The notes: generated from the sequence alone by a model not told the origin. DNA of 35,956 bases from Daejeonella sp. (GCF_017495225.1 NZ_JAFEIG010000015.1:1-35956); one strand, 5' to 3'. Counted from the first letter of the stretch, positions 23,528 to 33,315 are shown. A program made the numbers and translations.

Positions 23528-23872
23528 TTTATAGGGGGTTAAAAGTCTTTATAAAAAAGTTCCCTCACTTCGTTCGGGATGACAGGTGCATGGCGTTTTA
23601 AAAACGATGTCATCCCGAAACCTGCCCTTCAGCAGGTGAGGGACCTTCGCTAAGTACAAAAAACGTGCATTTATAAAAAATTACTCTCATTATTTCCCTC
23701 AAACATTCGGGATGACAGGTGCATAGCGTTCAAAAAACGATGTCATACCGAAACCTGCCCTTCCGCAGGTGAGGGACCTTCGTTAAAGATTTTTCAATGT
23801 CGGGAGTCTCCAGACTCCTCTTCAAATAAACAATGAAATCTTTAGTGCTGTTTGAAACCTTGCTGGATTAAC
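23528..23872. other. Gene-free region 3' of ftsB with hairpins
   Basis: Besides the two 90-bp hairpin elements it holds the perfect inverted repeat GGAGTCT-CC-AGACTCC (23803-23818). That lies 55 nt beyond the ftsB stop and may help to end or protect the ftsB mRNA, although a T-run is missing. No coding region was seen. Confidence 0.55.
23561..23784. repeat. Two tandem copies of an approximately 90-bp hairpin element
   Basis: Copy 1 is at 23561-23650 and copy 2 at about 23695-23784. Each starts TCCCTCA, continues CGGGATGACAGGTGCAT, and has CGTT...AACG(A)TGTCAT, then AAACCTGCCCTTC, GCAGG and GTGAGGGACCTTCG. Nested inverted repeats are present: TCCCTCAC/GTGAGGGA outside, TTCGGGATGACA/TGTCATCCCGAA inside and CCTGC/GCAGG beside it, predicting a branched structure. 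In copy 2 one base (TGTCATACC) breaks the inner stem. These look like REP/BIME-type intergenic elements. Confidence 0.8.
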
Positions 23873-24196
23873 TTATTTCCCAAAAAAAGAACTTTCTTCT
23901 TCCTTCGGTGCTTCCTCAATGATTACAAAGACATCTTCATTCTCTTTTTTCATGAGGTATTTTTCACGAGCAAATTTTTCAAGCTTACCTTGGTTGGTAG
24001 TAAGTTCGTTTAGATCTTTGACCACTTTAGCAGTTTCTTGGGTGTAGAATTCTTTTTCTGCTTTTAACTTATTTACCTGAGTGCGGTATTCATATTGCGA
24101 CATCAGATCATTACGATCAAAAAATAACATCCAAGCAAGAAATGCAACACTTGCAATCAGATACTTGTTTCGAATTATATTTAAAAGTCTGGTCAT
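23873..24196 (-). CDS. FtsB/DivIC-type septum formation protein
   Basis: A 107-residue bitopic membrane protein. The short cytoplasmic N terminus, one membrane helix (about 12-27, YLIASVAFLAWMLFF) and a periplasmic coiled coil (about 32-80) rich in E, K, Q and L fit the DivIC/FtsB family of the divisome. So do the family end KFAREKYLMKKENEDVFVI and an acidic C terminus. In E. coli FtsB pairs with FtsL and FtsQ to activate septal wall synthesis. Start set at the ATG 24196, with the TTG one codon before it rejected. The box TATATTTG (24202-24209) ends 5 nt upstream, so the mRNA may be leaderless. It lies downstream of carA and eno, a conserved Bacteroidota order, but a terminator separates it from eno. 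Confidence 0.88.
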   Translation of the reverse strand: MTRLLNIIRNKYLIASVAFLAWMLFFDRNDLMSQYEYRTQVNKLKAEKEFYTQETAKVVKDLNELTTNQGKLEKFAREKYLMKKENEDVFVIIEEAPKEEESSFFGK

Positions 24197-24201
24197 CAAT
24201 A

Positions 24202-24209
24202 CAAATATA
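24202..24209 (-). promoter_or_regulatory. -7 box TATATTTG of ftsB
   Basis: The minus-strand TATATTTG matches consensus and ends 5 nt before the ATG. It sits directly behind the eno terminator, showing that ftsB can be transcribed on its own. Confidence 0.6.
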
Positions 24210-24214
24210 AAACA

Positions 24215-24249
24215 AAAACATCCTAAGATTTATAATCTTAGGATGTTTT
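24215..24249 (-). terminator. Rho-independent terminator of eno
   Basis: A 16-bp perfect stem (AAAACATCCTAAGATT with its complement) and a 3-nt loop are followed on the minus strand by TTTTTG and more T residues. It lies 32 nt after the eno stop. Confidence 0.9.
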
Positions 24250-24280
24250 ATTGATAAACATTCTTAAAAAAGAATATTTA

Positions 24281-25585
<1,305 letters not shown>

Positions 25586-25608
25586 TTATTGATACTATTT
25601 TTTTACTA

Positions 25609-25625
25609 AGTGTACAATGTACACT
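25609..25625. promoter_or_regulatory. Palindrome between carA and eno, possible operator
   Basis: AGTGTAC-AAT-GTACACT is a perfect 7-bp inverted repeat with a 3-bp spacer in the 54-bp carA-eno gap, 36 nt before the eno ATG. It has no T-run, so it is not a terminator. It would suit a dimeric repressor, but no known regulator site is recognised. Confidence 0.45.
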
Positions 25626-25627
25626 AA

Positions 25628-26725
25628 TTAATTGAGCATTGCTACAAAATCGTCAAAAAGATATCTTGAATCATGTGGGCCCGGTGAAGATTCTGGGTGA
25701 TATTGTACAGAAAAGGCTTTTTTACCCTTCACACGGATACCTTCAATAGATTGATCATTTAGATTGATATGGGTAATTTCTACCTTATCTGATTGCCTAA
25801 CATCATCAGGAATCACTCCGAAACCATGATTTTGAGAGGTTACTTCGCAATGATTGATAATTACATTTTTTACCGGATGATTTAATCCCCTATGGCCATT
25901 AAACATCTTCATGGTGCGAATATCATTAGCAAGAGCTAAAAGCTGATGTCCTAAACAAATTCCAAACAATGGTTTCTCTGCTGCTAAAATTGCTTTTACT
26001 GTCTCAATAGCGTAGGGCATCGCTGATGGGTCGCCAGGGCCGTTGGAAATGAAGTATCCATCTGGATTCCATTTTTCCATTTCCGCAAATGTTGTTTTTG
26101 CTGGAAATACTTTTGATAAAACCCCTCTGCTATCGAAGTTTCTAAGGATATTTTTCTTTACACCTAAGTCAAGAACTGCTACACGCTTGGCTGCGTTTTT
26201 ATCGCCGTACTCATAGGATTCTTTTGTGGATACTTGGGAAGATAATTCCAATCCATCCATCGAAGGTACAGCAGCTAATTTCTTCTTCAACTCCTCGATA
26301 TCCAGAATTTCTGAAGAAATAATAGCATTCATAGCTCCCTTAGCACGAATATGACGTACTAATGAGCGGGTATCCACGTCCGAAATACCTACGATATGCT
26401 CGTCCTGAAAATAATCTTGAATAGAAGTATCAGCTTGTTTTCTACTGTAAGTGATATTAAAGTTCTTACAAACTAGTCCGGCAATTTTAATATTGTCTGA
26501 CTCAACTTCGTCTTTATGAATTCCGTAATTCCCAATATGTGAATTGGTTGTTACCATGATCTGTCCGAAATAAGAAGGATCTGTAAAGATCTCCTGATAA
26601 CCGGTCATCCCTGTGTTGAAACAAATTTCACCTGTGGTAGTACCAATTTTTCCTGCTGCTTTTCCATGGTATATTGTTCCATCTTCCAGGAGCAAAATTG
26701 CCGGCAATTTGATGTAAGTATTCAT
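25628..26725 (-). CDS. carA: Carbamoyl-phosphate synthase small (glutaminase) subunit
   Basis: Releases ammonia from glutamine for carbamoyl-phosphate synthesis, feeding pyrimidines and arginine. The 365-residue protein has the N-terminal CPSase domain (DGTIYHGKAAG, GEICFNTGMTGYQEI) and a class I glutamine amidotransferase domain (about 180-365). The triad is Cys257 (GICLGHQ), His343 and Glu345 (YHPESSPGP). The partner carB is not in the window. The probable promoter box TAAATTTG is at 26829-26836, giving a roughly 100-nt leader. It contains a small CGGAA/TTCCG hairpin, which might be a control site. Confidence 0.97.
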   Translation of the reverse strand: MNTYIKLPAILLLEDGTIYHGKAAGKIGTTTGEICFNTGMTGYQEIFTDPSYFGQIMVTTNSHIGNYGIHKDEVESDNIKIAGLVCKNFNITYSRKQADTSIQDYFQDEHIVGISDVDTRSLVRHIRAKGAMNAIISSEILDIEELKKKLAAVPSMDGLELSSQVSTKESYEYGDKNAAKRVAVLDLGVKKNILRNFDSRGVLSKVFPAKTTFAEMEKWNPDGYFISNGPGDPSAMPYAIETVKAILAAEKPLFGICLGHQLLALANDIRTMKMFNGHRGLNHPVKNVIINHCEVTSQNHGFGVIPDDVRQSDKVEITHINLNDQSIEGIRVKGKKAFSVQYHPESSPGPHDSRYLFDDFVAMLN

Positions 26726-26828
26726 TGAATAAAATTTGAAAAGAGATTTAAAATCGATTGAAAAGCAATGATTTCGGAAGATTTTCCGCAGTGTAGAGGG
26801 AAGTATTTTACTTCATATTTCACGTTTA

Positions 26829-26836
26829 CAAATTTA
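26829..26836 (-). promoter_or_regulatory. -7 box TAAATTTG of carA
   Basis: The minus-strand TAAATTTG matches TAnnTTTG, with a weak TTTC 19 nt upstream. It lies 103 nt from the ATG, so the carA leader is unusually long for this window. Confidence 0.55.
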
Positions 26837-26939
26837 GGTAATTATTACGAAATCTGAAAGTGTTTGATGAAGGAATTGTAAATTTGTTTTAAATGCATGA
26901 TTTTGAAAGATTTTGACTGTGTATTCTTTCTATTAATCC

Positions 26940-26947
26940 TAACTTTG
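26940..26947 (+). promoter_or_regulatory. -7 box TAACTTTG of panB
   Basis: TAACTTTG matches consensus and lies 23 nt before the panB ATG. A TTTTG stands 24 nt further upstream, rather far for a -33 element. Confidence 0.55.
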
Positions 26948-26970
26948 ATTTTTATTAAAAACCCTGCTAC

Positions 26971-27786
26971 ATGTCTGTACATAAAGAGGTAAAGCGGATC
27001 ACCACGAATACGATCCTTGAAATGAAGCAAAAGGGCGAGAAAATCGCCATGCTGACTTCTTACGATTATTCTATGGCTACCATCGTTGATGAAGGTGGAA
27101 TTGATGTGATTTTGGTTGGCGACTCGGCGTCAAACGTGATGGCGGGTCATGAAACTACTTTACCGATCACACTCGATCAGATGATTTATCATGCTGCATC
27201 GGTAGTTAGGGCTGTTAAGCGGGCTTTGGTGGTTGTCGACCTGCCCTTTGGTTCTTACCAGGGTAATTCAAAGGAAGCTCTTAATTCTGCTATTAGAATA
27301 ATGAAAGAATCGGGTGCTCATGCTGTGAAGTTGGAAGGCGGACTTGAAATTAAGGAGTCGGTTGAGCGCATCATTAATGCAGGAATACCAGTTATGGGTC
27401 ACTTGGGTTTAACACCTCAATCGATTTACAAATTTGGAACCTATACCGTTCGCGCAAAAGAAGAGGCTGAGGCAGCAAAATTGAAGAGTGATATTTTAGT
27501 CCTTCAAGAAGCAGGCTGTTTTTCGGTTGTGCTCGAGAAAATTCCTGCTCAATTGGCATTGGAGGTTACAAAATCGGTTAAAATTCCTACTATTGGCATT
27601 GGTGCTGGTTCTAATTGTGACGGACAAGTATTGGTAATTAATGACATGATAGGCCTTACAAAAGGTTTTAAGCCCCGTTTTTTAAGACAATACTTGAATC
27701 TTTTTGAGGAGATAAACGGTGCTGTTCAATCTTATGTGAAAGATGTTAAGGCGGGTGATTTTCCTAACGAAAAGGAACAATATTAA
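26971..27786 (+). CDS. panB: 3-methyl-2-oxobutanoate hydroxymethyltransferase
   Basis: First step of pantothenate synthesis: transfers a hydroxymethyl group from 5,10-methylene-THF to 2-oxoisovalerate, giving ketopantoate. The 271-residue TIM-barrel protein has magnesium ligands Asp51 (VGDSASN), Asp90 (VVDLPFGSY) and Glu122 (VKLEGG). The catalytic Glu189 lies in [16 protein letters not shown] and IGIGAG-x-x-CDGQVLV are further family blocks. The RluA-type gene starts 12 nt after the stop, so the two are co-transcribed. panC and panD are not in the window. Confidence 0.97.
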   Translation: MSVHKEVKRITTNTILEMKQKGEKIAMLTSYDYSMATIVDEGGIDVILVGDSASNVMAGHETTLPITLDQMIYHAASVVRAVKRALVVVDLPFGSYQGNSKEALNSAIRIMKESGAHAVKLEGGLEIKESVERIINAGIPVMGHLGLTPQSIYKFGTYTVRAKEEAEAAKLKSDILVLQEAGCFSVVLEKIPAQLALEVTKSVKIPTIGIGAGSNCDGQVLVINDMIGLTKGFKPRFLRQYLNLFEEINGAVQSYVKDVKAGDFPNEKEQY

Positions 27787-27798
27787 GATTAAGGTTGA

Positions 27799-28530
27799 AT
27801 GGCTGTTCCTGAAAATAAAAAATCTAAATTTCCTGTACTTTCGCCAGATATCACTGATAAAGATATCTTGTTTGAGGATAATCATTTAATTGCTGTCAAC
27901 AAGCGTGCTGGCGATATTGTGCAGGTTGATGATACTGGTGATGAATCGCTAGATGAAAAAGTTAAGCGATACATTGCTCAAAAATATAATAAACCTAATG
28001 GCGCATTTTTAGGTGTAGTACACCGCCTCGACCGCCCAGTTAGCGGGGTGATTTTATTTGCGAAAACTAGCAAAGCCCTTGATCGTATCAATAAAATGTT
28101 CAAAAACAGGGACATGCACAAGACTTATTGGGCGGTAGTTCGCAACAGACCAGCTATGGAGTCGGGAACGCTCATTCATTGGCTTGTAAAAAATCCTCAA
28201 AAAAATGTAACCAAAGCTTATGAAAAAGAAGTCCCTGGGAGTCAGCGTGCCGAACTTCATTATAAATTAATCGGTGAGCTGGGTGGTTATTATTTAATTG
28301 AAGTTGACCCAATTACTGGTCGCCCACATCAAATTAGAGTTCAATTATCAACCCTCGATTGCCCAATTGTGGGAGATAATAAATATGGTTATCCTCGCGG
28401 AAGTTTGAAGAAAAGTATTTGCCTACACGCTCGAAAACTGCAATTTTTACATCCTGTGAAGCAGGAGCCTGTCAATATTTTTGCCACTCTGCCTAAAGAT
28501 GGTTTTTGGGAGCGTTTTGAAGATTTTTAA
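27799..28530 (+). CDS. RluA-family RNA pseudouridine synthase
   Basis: Isomerises uridine in rRNA or tRNA. The 243-residue protein has the RluA catalytic motif H75-R-L-D78-R (VVHRLDRPVSGVILFAKTSKA), GRPHQIRVQL and CLHARKL. It has no S4 RNA-binding domain, so it belongs to the short RluA/RluC-like class. Target site unknown. It lies 12 nt after panB. The start ATG at 27799 is 12 nt from the panB stop and matches the conserved DILFEDNHLIAVNKRAG region shortly after. Transcription ends before the hairpin at 28598-28631. Confidence 0.92.
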   Translation: MAVPENKKSKFPVLSPDITDKDILFEDNHLIAVNKRAGDIVQVDDTGDESLDEKVKRYIAQKYNKPNGAFLGVVHRLDRPVSGVILFAKTSKALDRINKMFKNRDMHKTYWAVVRNRPAMESGTLIHWLVKNPQKNVTKAYEKEVPGSQRAELHYKLIGELGGYYLIEVDPITGRPHQIRVQLSTLDCPIVGDNKYGYPRGSLKKSICLHARKLQFLHPVKQEPVNIFATLPKDGFWERFEDF

Positions 28531-28597
28531 GCTAAATTTTTCTATTAATTTAATGGAAATCCAAAAATTGAATAAAATCCATTAAAAAAAGATAAAA

Positions 28598-28631
28598 AAA
28601 TAGCCGCCATATTAAAATAGGGCGGCTATTT
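28598..28631 (-). terminator. Terminator of icd, possibly bidirectional
   Basis: An 11-bp stem AAATAGCCGCC / GGCGGCTATTT has a 12-nt loop. On the minus strand it is followed by a long T-run (TTTTTTT), so it ends icd best. It sits between the convergent RluA-type gene and icd and may serve both. Confidence 0.85.
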
Positions 28632-28651
28632 GCTTTTAAAGCTATTTAGAA

Positions 28652-29887
28652 TTAAGCCAATTTCGCTTTTAAGTTCTGATCAATTGCATCAAGGAACTCC
28701 TCAGTATATAGGTAGTGGTCTCCGTGACTTACTTTATTACCGTGAATACAAACGGCAAGATCTTTAGTCATTTTTCCGCTTTCAACAGTCTCAATACAAA
28801 CTTGCTCTAAAGCATGGCAGAAATTAATCAACTCTTGGTTATTATCTAATTTACCACGGAATTCTAAGCCTCTAGTCCATGCAAAAATAGATGCAATTGG
28901 ATTGGTTGAAGTTGGCTTTCCAGCCTGATGATCACGGTAGTGACGTGTAACGGTACCGTGTGCTGCTTCTGCTTCCATTGTTCCTCCATCTGGAGTAATT
29001 AAAACTGAAGTCATCAACCCTAAAGAACCAAATCCTTGCGCTACTGTATCCGATTGAACATCACCATCATAATTCTTACAAGCCCAAACGAAATTACCAT
29101 TCCATTTTAGAGCAGAAGCAACCATGTCATCAATTAAACGGTGCTCGTAAGTAATTCCTGCTGCATCAAATTTGGTCTTAAATTCATTTTGATAAACCTC
29201 TTCAAAAATATCTTTAAAGCGACCATCGTACTTTTTAAGAATTGTATTTTTTGTAGAAAGATAAAGTGGCCATTTTTTTGATAATGCCTGATTAAAACAT
29301 GCACGAGCAAAGCCAAAAATACTTTCATCTGTATTGTACATAGCAAGAGCTACACCATCACCTTTGAAATTATACACTTCAAAAGATTGAGTTTCGCCAC
29401 CATCCTCTGGAGTGAAGGTGATTGTTAATTTCCCTTTTCCTTTAGTTACAAAATCAGTAGCACGGTATTGATCACCAAAAGCATGACGACCGATACAAAT
29501 TGGAGCAGTCCAGTTTGGAACCAAACGCGGAACATTATTCATTACGATAGGCTCACGGAAAACAGTACCATCAAGAATATTTCTGATTGTACCATTTGGC
29601 GACTTCCACATTTGCTTAAGCTTGAATTCTTGAACACGAGCTTCATCAGGAGTGATAGTGGCACATTTAATTCCCACACCATATTGTTTGATTGCATTTG
29701 CTGCATCAATGGTCACCTGATCATTCGTTTCATCACGATATTCCATTCCAAGATCGTAATATTTGATATCCAATTCAAGATAAGGAGTGATAAGTTTATC
29801 CTTAATAAACTTCCAGATAATTCTGGTCATTTCATCACCATCCAATTCAACTACCGGATTTGCAACTTTAATTTTCTGTACTGACAT
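28652..29887 (-). CDS. icd: Isocitrate dehydrogenase (NADP+)
   Basis: TCA-cycle oxidative decarboxylation of isocitrate to 2-oxoglutarate. The 411-residue protein is of the eukaryote-like type II NADP-IDH class ([43 protein letters not shown]). It has the NADP/metal blocks [10 protein letters not shown] and [23 protein letters not shown], then [12 protein letters not shown]. The start is set at ATG 29887, not the upstream in-frame ATG at 29941. The promoter box TATCTTTG (29918-29925) would lie inside the longer reading, and type II IDHs begin at MSxxKI. It is terminated by 28598-28631. Confidence 0.96.
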   Translation of the reverse strand: MSVQKIKVANPVVELDGDEMTRIIWKFIKDKLITPYLELDIKYYDLGMEYRDETNDQVTIDAANAIKQYGVGIKCATITPDEARVQEFKLKQMWKSPNGTIRNILDGTVFREPIVMNNVPRLVPNWTAPICIGRHAFGDQYRATDFVTKGKGKLTITFTPEDGGETQSFEVYNFKGDGVALAMYNTDESIFGFARACFNQALSKKWPLYLSTKNTILKKYDGRFKDIFEEVYQNEFKTKFDAAGITYEHRLIDDMVASALKWNGNFVWACKNYDGDVQSDTVAQGFGSLGLMTSVLITPDGGTMEAEAAHGTVTRHYRDHQAGKPTSTNPIASIFAWTRGLEFRGKLDNNQELINFCHALEQVCIETVESGKMTKDLAVCIHGNKVSHGDHYLYTEEFLDAIDQNLKAKLA

Positions 29888-29917
29888 ATAATAATAATGA
29901 GGTTTTTGCAATTTGTC

Positions 29918-29925
29918 CAAAGATA
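29918..29925 (-). promoter_or_regulatory. -7 box TATCTTTG of icd
   Basis: The minus strand reads TATCTTTG 30 nt before the ATG at 29887, with a weak TTTTC 19 nt upstream. It supports the shorter start of icd. Confidence 0.65.
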
Positions 29926-30042
29926 GGAATTTTGAATACACCTGAAAATTTGAAGGCTATGAAATTTGTTAATTTTTAATTCTTTTTTAAAAACTTATAC
30001 AAATCCGACTTGTTTAATTATCAAAGATATAGAAGCAAAGAG

Positions 30043-30465
30043 ATGGAAATTAAACGTAAAAAGGTGAAGGGGATTAAGCCAGATCGGACTGATAGAGATG
30101 AGGCCTTGAAGGAAGATTTACACATGGAAATTAATGTAGATGATTTAGCCTTCGATCAGGATAAAAATAGTTATGAGATGGATGTAATTGCAGACGATCC
30201 CGATTATATTCATCATAATCCTTATGATACTGCGGTTGAAAATGGGAGCGATGCACTCTCTGATTTTGATGAAGCTAATCCTACAGCAATAAAGGAATAT
30301 GATAAAAATGCCAGTCTGGAGACAGATTTGGATGTTTTGGCGATGCATGTTCAGTCGGAAGAGGATAGCCTTGCAGATGAAGAAAGCTTTTCAGAAACTC
30401 CAGAAGATAATCGTGATGACCTTGATGCTGAAGGTTACCCTAAAAATGATCGTAAAATTAAATGA
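30043..30465 (+). CDS. Acidic uncharacterised protein
   Basis: A 140-residue protein with no signal peptide or membrane segment and no recognised family. The first 15 residues are basic (MEIKRKKVKGIKPDR). The remainder is very acidic and rich in D, E and N (for example FDQDKNSYEMDVIADDPDY and DDLDAEGYPKNDRKIK), so it is probably largely disordered. The ATG 30043 is preferred over the in-frame TTG at 30010. It is convergent with dnaX, with 15 nt between the stops. Similar short acidic proteins occur widely in Sphingobacteriaceae, but I cannot name a role. Confidence 0.75.
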   Translation: MEIKRKKVKGIKPDRTDRDEALKEDLHMEINVDDLAFDQDKNSYEMDVIADDPDYIHHNPYDTAVENGSDALSDFDEANPTAIKEYDKNASLETDLDVLAMHVQSEEDSLADEESFSETPEDNRDDLDAEGYPKNDRKIK

Positions 30466-30480
30466 TATTTGAGATAAGAA

Positions 30481-32301
30481 TTAATAATCTAAATCCAGAT
30501 TAAATTTTCGCTTAAATTCATCCAAATGCGGGTTCTTTTGAAGCATGTGCTCATACTTTTCAGATGAAGTATAAAGGCGTTTTTTTTGCGTTTGCTCTAT
30601 CTGCTTGGTTTGCAGGTCGATACTGAAGTTTTTCAGTTGCACACGTAAAAAGTTCAATAAATCAACTTTTTCTGAGCTTAGCAAATCTTCTTGAATCTTA
30701 TTTTCGATGGGTAGCTCAATGATGTAATTTTCAAGTAAAACAGGTGTGTAGGCTGTCATGATGGTGAAAATATTGATTTTTCCATCTTTTTTAATCTTCT
30801 CAGCATAACTATTCCAGAAATTGAGCATCATGTCGGAGTTAAACTCAATTTTACTGTCGCCGCTCAAATACTCTGGCTCAAGCTCCTCTTTTTTTGAGTA
30901 ATTTGCCCCTAAATCATTTAAATTCGGTATCAAGCTACTATTTAATCCAACAGAAAGCTTGGGTATAACATTTGATTTTGGAATTTCTATTTTCGGAACT
31001 TCCTGTATGGGTGTAATTGCCTTATTTTCAACTACTTGTGTTGGTTTTTCGGGTTCTGGCGCACTTGCAACAAGGGGAGGAGCAGGGCTTGCAGTAGCCT
31101 TAATTGGCATTGCAGACTCAGAAACTACAGTTTCATCTACTGATTTAAGTTTTTTTTTTATTTGACCGTCCTGAATGGCCGGAATTCCTGCTGCTGAAAG
31201 ATTTACGGCAGCGGGTATGTGGCAGAGTTTGATGAGAGTGAGCTCAACTTGTAACCTTTGATTTTTACTCGTTTTATAATTTAAATCGCATTGATTGCTG
31301 ATGTTCAGTGCAGAAATTAAGAAGGAGAGAGATGAGGCTTGCGACTGACTATTATATTTTTGTCGAATACCTTCACTCACTTCAAGTAATTTTAAGGTTG
31401 AAGCATCTTTACAAACCAATAAATTCCTGAAATGGGAGGCTAATCCGGTGATGAAATGATTCCCATCGAAGCCATTTCCTAAAATTTCATCGAAAATCAG
31501 AAGTGAATTTGCTACATCTTCAGAAAGGATGGCATCAGTTAATTTAAAATAGTAATCATAATCTAGGATGTTAAGATTATCGATTACCGACTTATAATTG
31601 ACGTTTTTACTTGAAAAACTGACAATTTGATCGAACATCGACAAGGCATCTCGGAGTCCGCCGTCTGCTTTTTGCGCAATTAAATGAAGTCCATCTTCAT
31701 CATAAGCAATGCCTTCTTTTTGTGCAATTTCTGCCAAATGAAGGGCAATATCTTCTACCCTGATGCGATTAAAATCAAATATCTGACATCTAGATAATAT
31801 GGTAGGCAATATTTTATGCTTTTCTGTAGTGGCCAGAATGAAAATAGCATAATTAGGAGGTTCCTCTAATGTTTTCAGAAAGGCATTAAAAGCCTGTTGT
31901 GAAAGCATGTGGACCTCATCAATGATATAAATCTTGTATTTCCCTGATTGAGGTGGGATACGAACTTGCTCAATTAAGCTTCTAATATCTTCAACAGAGT
32001 TGTTTGAGGCAGCATCTAGTTCATGAATACTAAAAGAGTTCCCATTTTGGAATGAGATACAGGAGTGGCATGTTCCGCAGGCTTCGGCATCGGGACTTAA
32101 ATTCTCGCAGTTAATGGTTTTAGCGAGTATCCTTGCGCAGGTAGTTTTACCCACACCTCGCGGTCCGCAGAAAAGAAATGCCTGAGCAAGCTGATTATTT
32201 TTAATGGCATTTTTTAAGGTACCAGTTATATGTAGCTGACCTACAACGGTTTGGAACGTTGCTGGTCTGTACTTTCTCGCTGAAACTATAAAATTATCCA
32301 T
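30481..32301 (-). CDS. dnaX: DNA polymerase III subunit gamma/tau
   Basis: Clamp-loader ATPase that loads the sliding clamp and, as tau, links polymerases to the helicase. The 606-residue protein has Walker A GPRGVGKT (46-53), a zinc site with cysteines 65, 75, 78 and 81, Walker B DEVH (128-131) and the SRC motif (about 169-171). Domain III ends near 365. The rest is a variable tau-type tail rich in P, E and K, and ends in a helical module. At codons 381-384 (ATA AAA AAA AAA, plus-strand positions 31150-31159) there is a run of ten A on the coding strand. A shift there reaches a stop within one or a few codons in either other frame, so a gamma-like protein of about 385 residues is predicted. 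See findings. Confidence 0.96.
   Translation of the reverse strand: MDNFIVSARKYRPATFQTVVGQLHITGTLKNAIKNNQLAQAFLFCGPRGVGKTTCARILAKTINCENLSPDAEACGTCHSCISFQNGNSFSIHELDAASNNSVEDIRSLIEQVRIPPQSGKYKIYIIDEVHMLSQQAFNAFLKTLEEPPNYAIFILATTEKHKILPTILSRCQIFDFNRIRVEDIALHLAEIAQKEGIAYDEDGLHLIAQKADGGLRDALSMFDQIVSFSSKNVNYKSVIDNLNILDYDYYFKLTDAILSEDVANSLLIFDEILGNGFDGNHFITGLASHFRNLLVCKDASTLKLLEVSEGIRQKYNSQSQASSLSFLISALNISNQCDLNYKTSKNQRLQVELTLIKLCHIPAAVNLSAAGIPAIQDGQIKKKLKSVDETVVSESAMPIKATASPAPPLVASAPEPEKPTQVVENKAITPIQEVPKIEIPKSNVIPKLSVGLNSSLIPNLNDLGANYSKKEELEPEYLSGDSKIEFNSDMMLNFWNSYAEKIKKDGKINIFTIMTAYTPVLLENYIIELPIENKIQEDLLSSEKVDLLNFLRVQLKNFSIDLQTKQIEQTQKKRLYTSSEKYEHMLQKNPHLDEFKRKFNLDLDY
31150..31159 (-). promoter_or_regulatory. 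A10 slippery run in dnaX, candidate recoding site
   Basis: Ten consecutive A on the coding strand in Q-I-K-K-K-L (380-385). A -1 shift or one inserted A gives ACT TAA (stop immediately). A +1 shift or one lost A gives AAC TTA AAT CAG TAG. A small hairpin GAAAC-TGTA-GTTTC follows 15 nt downstream (31121-31134). Confidence 0.6.
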
Positions 32302-32683
32302 TGCTGCTAAATTAGAAAGAGGAATGGGTTAAACCAAACTAAATGGATTTTTTTTATCTACATTTTTATAATGGTATGATTAAGCATTTTATTCTTCTGA
32401 AATTTGATAAGATAAACGATTAACAGAGGCATTTTAGCTAGCTTTTTTCATATTGACGAACGATGTATGTTATGAAATTTGTGAGTTTAAAATGATTGAG
32501 AGAACAAAATCTGCCCAATTTGTGAGGAAATAATAGAGAAACATCTTGTGGATAAGGTGATTGATATCAATCTTTCCGAAAAACCCTTGATAAATAGAAA
32601 ATTATATCTATTTTTGCATCCCGCTTTGTAGCCTGTTTAGGAGCATGGTGGATAAATAATTTATAAAAAAACAAAAAGCAACA
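32302..32683. other. Intergenic region between dnaX and rpsF
   Basis: A 382-bp divergent gap. Its right end holds the rpsF promoter; the dnaX side has only a near-miss box TTAGTTTG. The middle 250 bp contain no ORF, tRNA or strong hairpin that I can find. An unannotated small RNA is possible but not supported. Confidence 0.5.
32587..32616 (+). promoter_or_regulatory. Promoter of the rpsF-rpsR-rplI operon
   Basis: TTG (32587-32589), a 19-nt spacer and TATTTTTG (32609-32616) fit the Bacteroidota consensus. A leader of about 62 nt follows; an S6:S18-type autoregulatory fold was considered but not confirmed. Confidence 0.8.
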
Positions 32684-33052
32684 ATGCAACAGTACGAAAC
32701 AGTGATCATTCTGACCCCGTTGTTATCTGAAGAAGCTGCGAAAGAGGTATTAACCAAATTCAACAAGCTTATGACTGATAACGGAGCCGAAATTGTCCAT
32801 GAAGACAATTGGGGTTTGAAAAAACTAGCGTATCCGATTCAAAAGAAGACAACAGGATACTATCACCTAACTACATTCAAAGCTCCGGGTGAGTTTATTA
32901 ACAAACTTGAAGTTGAATACAAACGCGATGAACGTGTTATGCGTTTTCTAACTGTATCATTGGATAAGCATGCACTTGCATTCAGTGAGAAGAAGCGTAG
33001 CGGAGCCTTCAACAAGAACAAGGAAACTAAAACTGAGGAGGTAGCAAAATAA
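32684..33052 (+). CDS. rpsF: Small ribosomal subunit protein S6 (bS6)
   Basis: Structural protein of the 30S platform that pairs with S18. It is 122 residues, opening [21 protein letters not shown], with the family's core [21 protein letters not shown] and [12 protein letters not shown] lysine-rich end extends beyond the conserved domain. It is the first gene of the operon, and its stop overlaps the rpsR start by one base (TAATG). The promoter lies at 32587-32616. Confidence 0.97.
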   Translation: MQQYETVIILTPLLSEEAAKEVLTKFNKLMTDNGAEIVHEDNWGLKKLAYPIQKKTTGYYHLTTFKAPGEFINKLEVEYKRDERVMRFLTVSLDKHALAFSEKKRSGAFNKNKETKTEEVAK

Positions 33053-33315
33053 TGGCAAAAGATCAAATCCAATACGTAACTGCTCCGAAAGTAGACGAGA
33101 GCCGTAAAAAGTATTGCCGTTTTAGAAAAAACGGTATTAAATACATCGATTACAAAGACGCTAACTTTTTATTAAAGTTTATTAACGATCAAGGTAAAGT
33201 TTTACCACGTCGTTTAACAGGAACTTCATTAAAGTTTCAGCGTAAAGTGGCACAAGCTGTTAAGCGTGCTCGCCATATCGGTTTATTACCTTATGTTACA
33301 GATTCATTAAAATAA
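33052..33315 (+). CDS. rpsR: Small ribosomal subunit protein S18 (bS18)
   Basis: Binds S6 and 16S rRNA in the 30S platform. The 87-residue protein has the S18 signature [37 protein letters not shown] and the basic [18 protein letters not shown] block. Its ATG overlaps the rpsF stop, implying coupled translation. rplI follows after 16 nt. Confidence 0.97.
   Translation: MAKDQIQYVTAPKVDESRKKYCRFRKNGIKYIDYKDANFLLKFINDQGKVLPRRLTGTSLKFQRKVAQAVKRARHIGLLPYVTDSLK

Noticed and set aside
29468..29884. 138-codon ORF antisense to icd
   Set aside because: It lies fully inside icd on the other strand, shows no family motifs and has no promoter.
29888..29941. 18-residue extension of icd
   Set aside because: It contains the promoter box TATCTTTG and has no counterpart in type II isocitrate dehydrogenases.
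32617..32683. S6:S18-type ribosomal protein leader
   Set aside because: I tried pairing the 62-nt leader but found no stable stem with the expected bulge; cannot be claimed.
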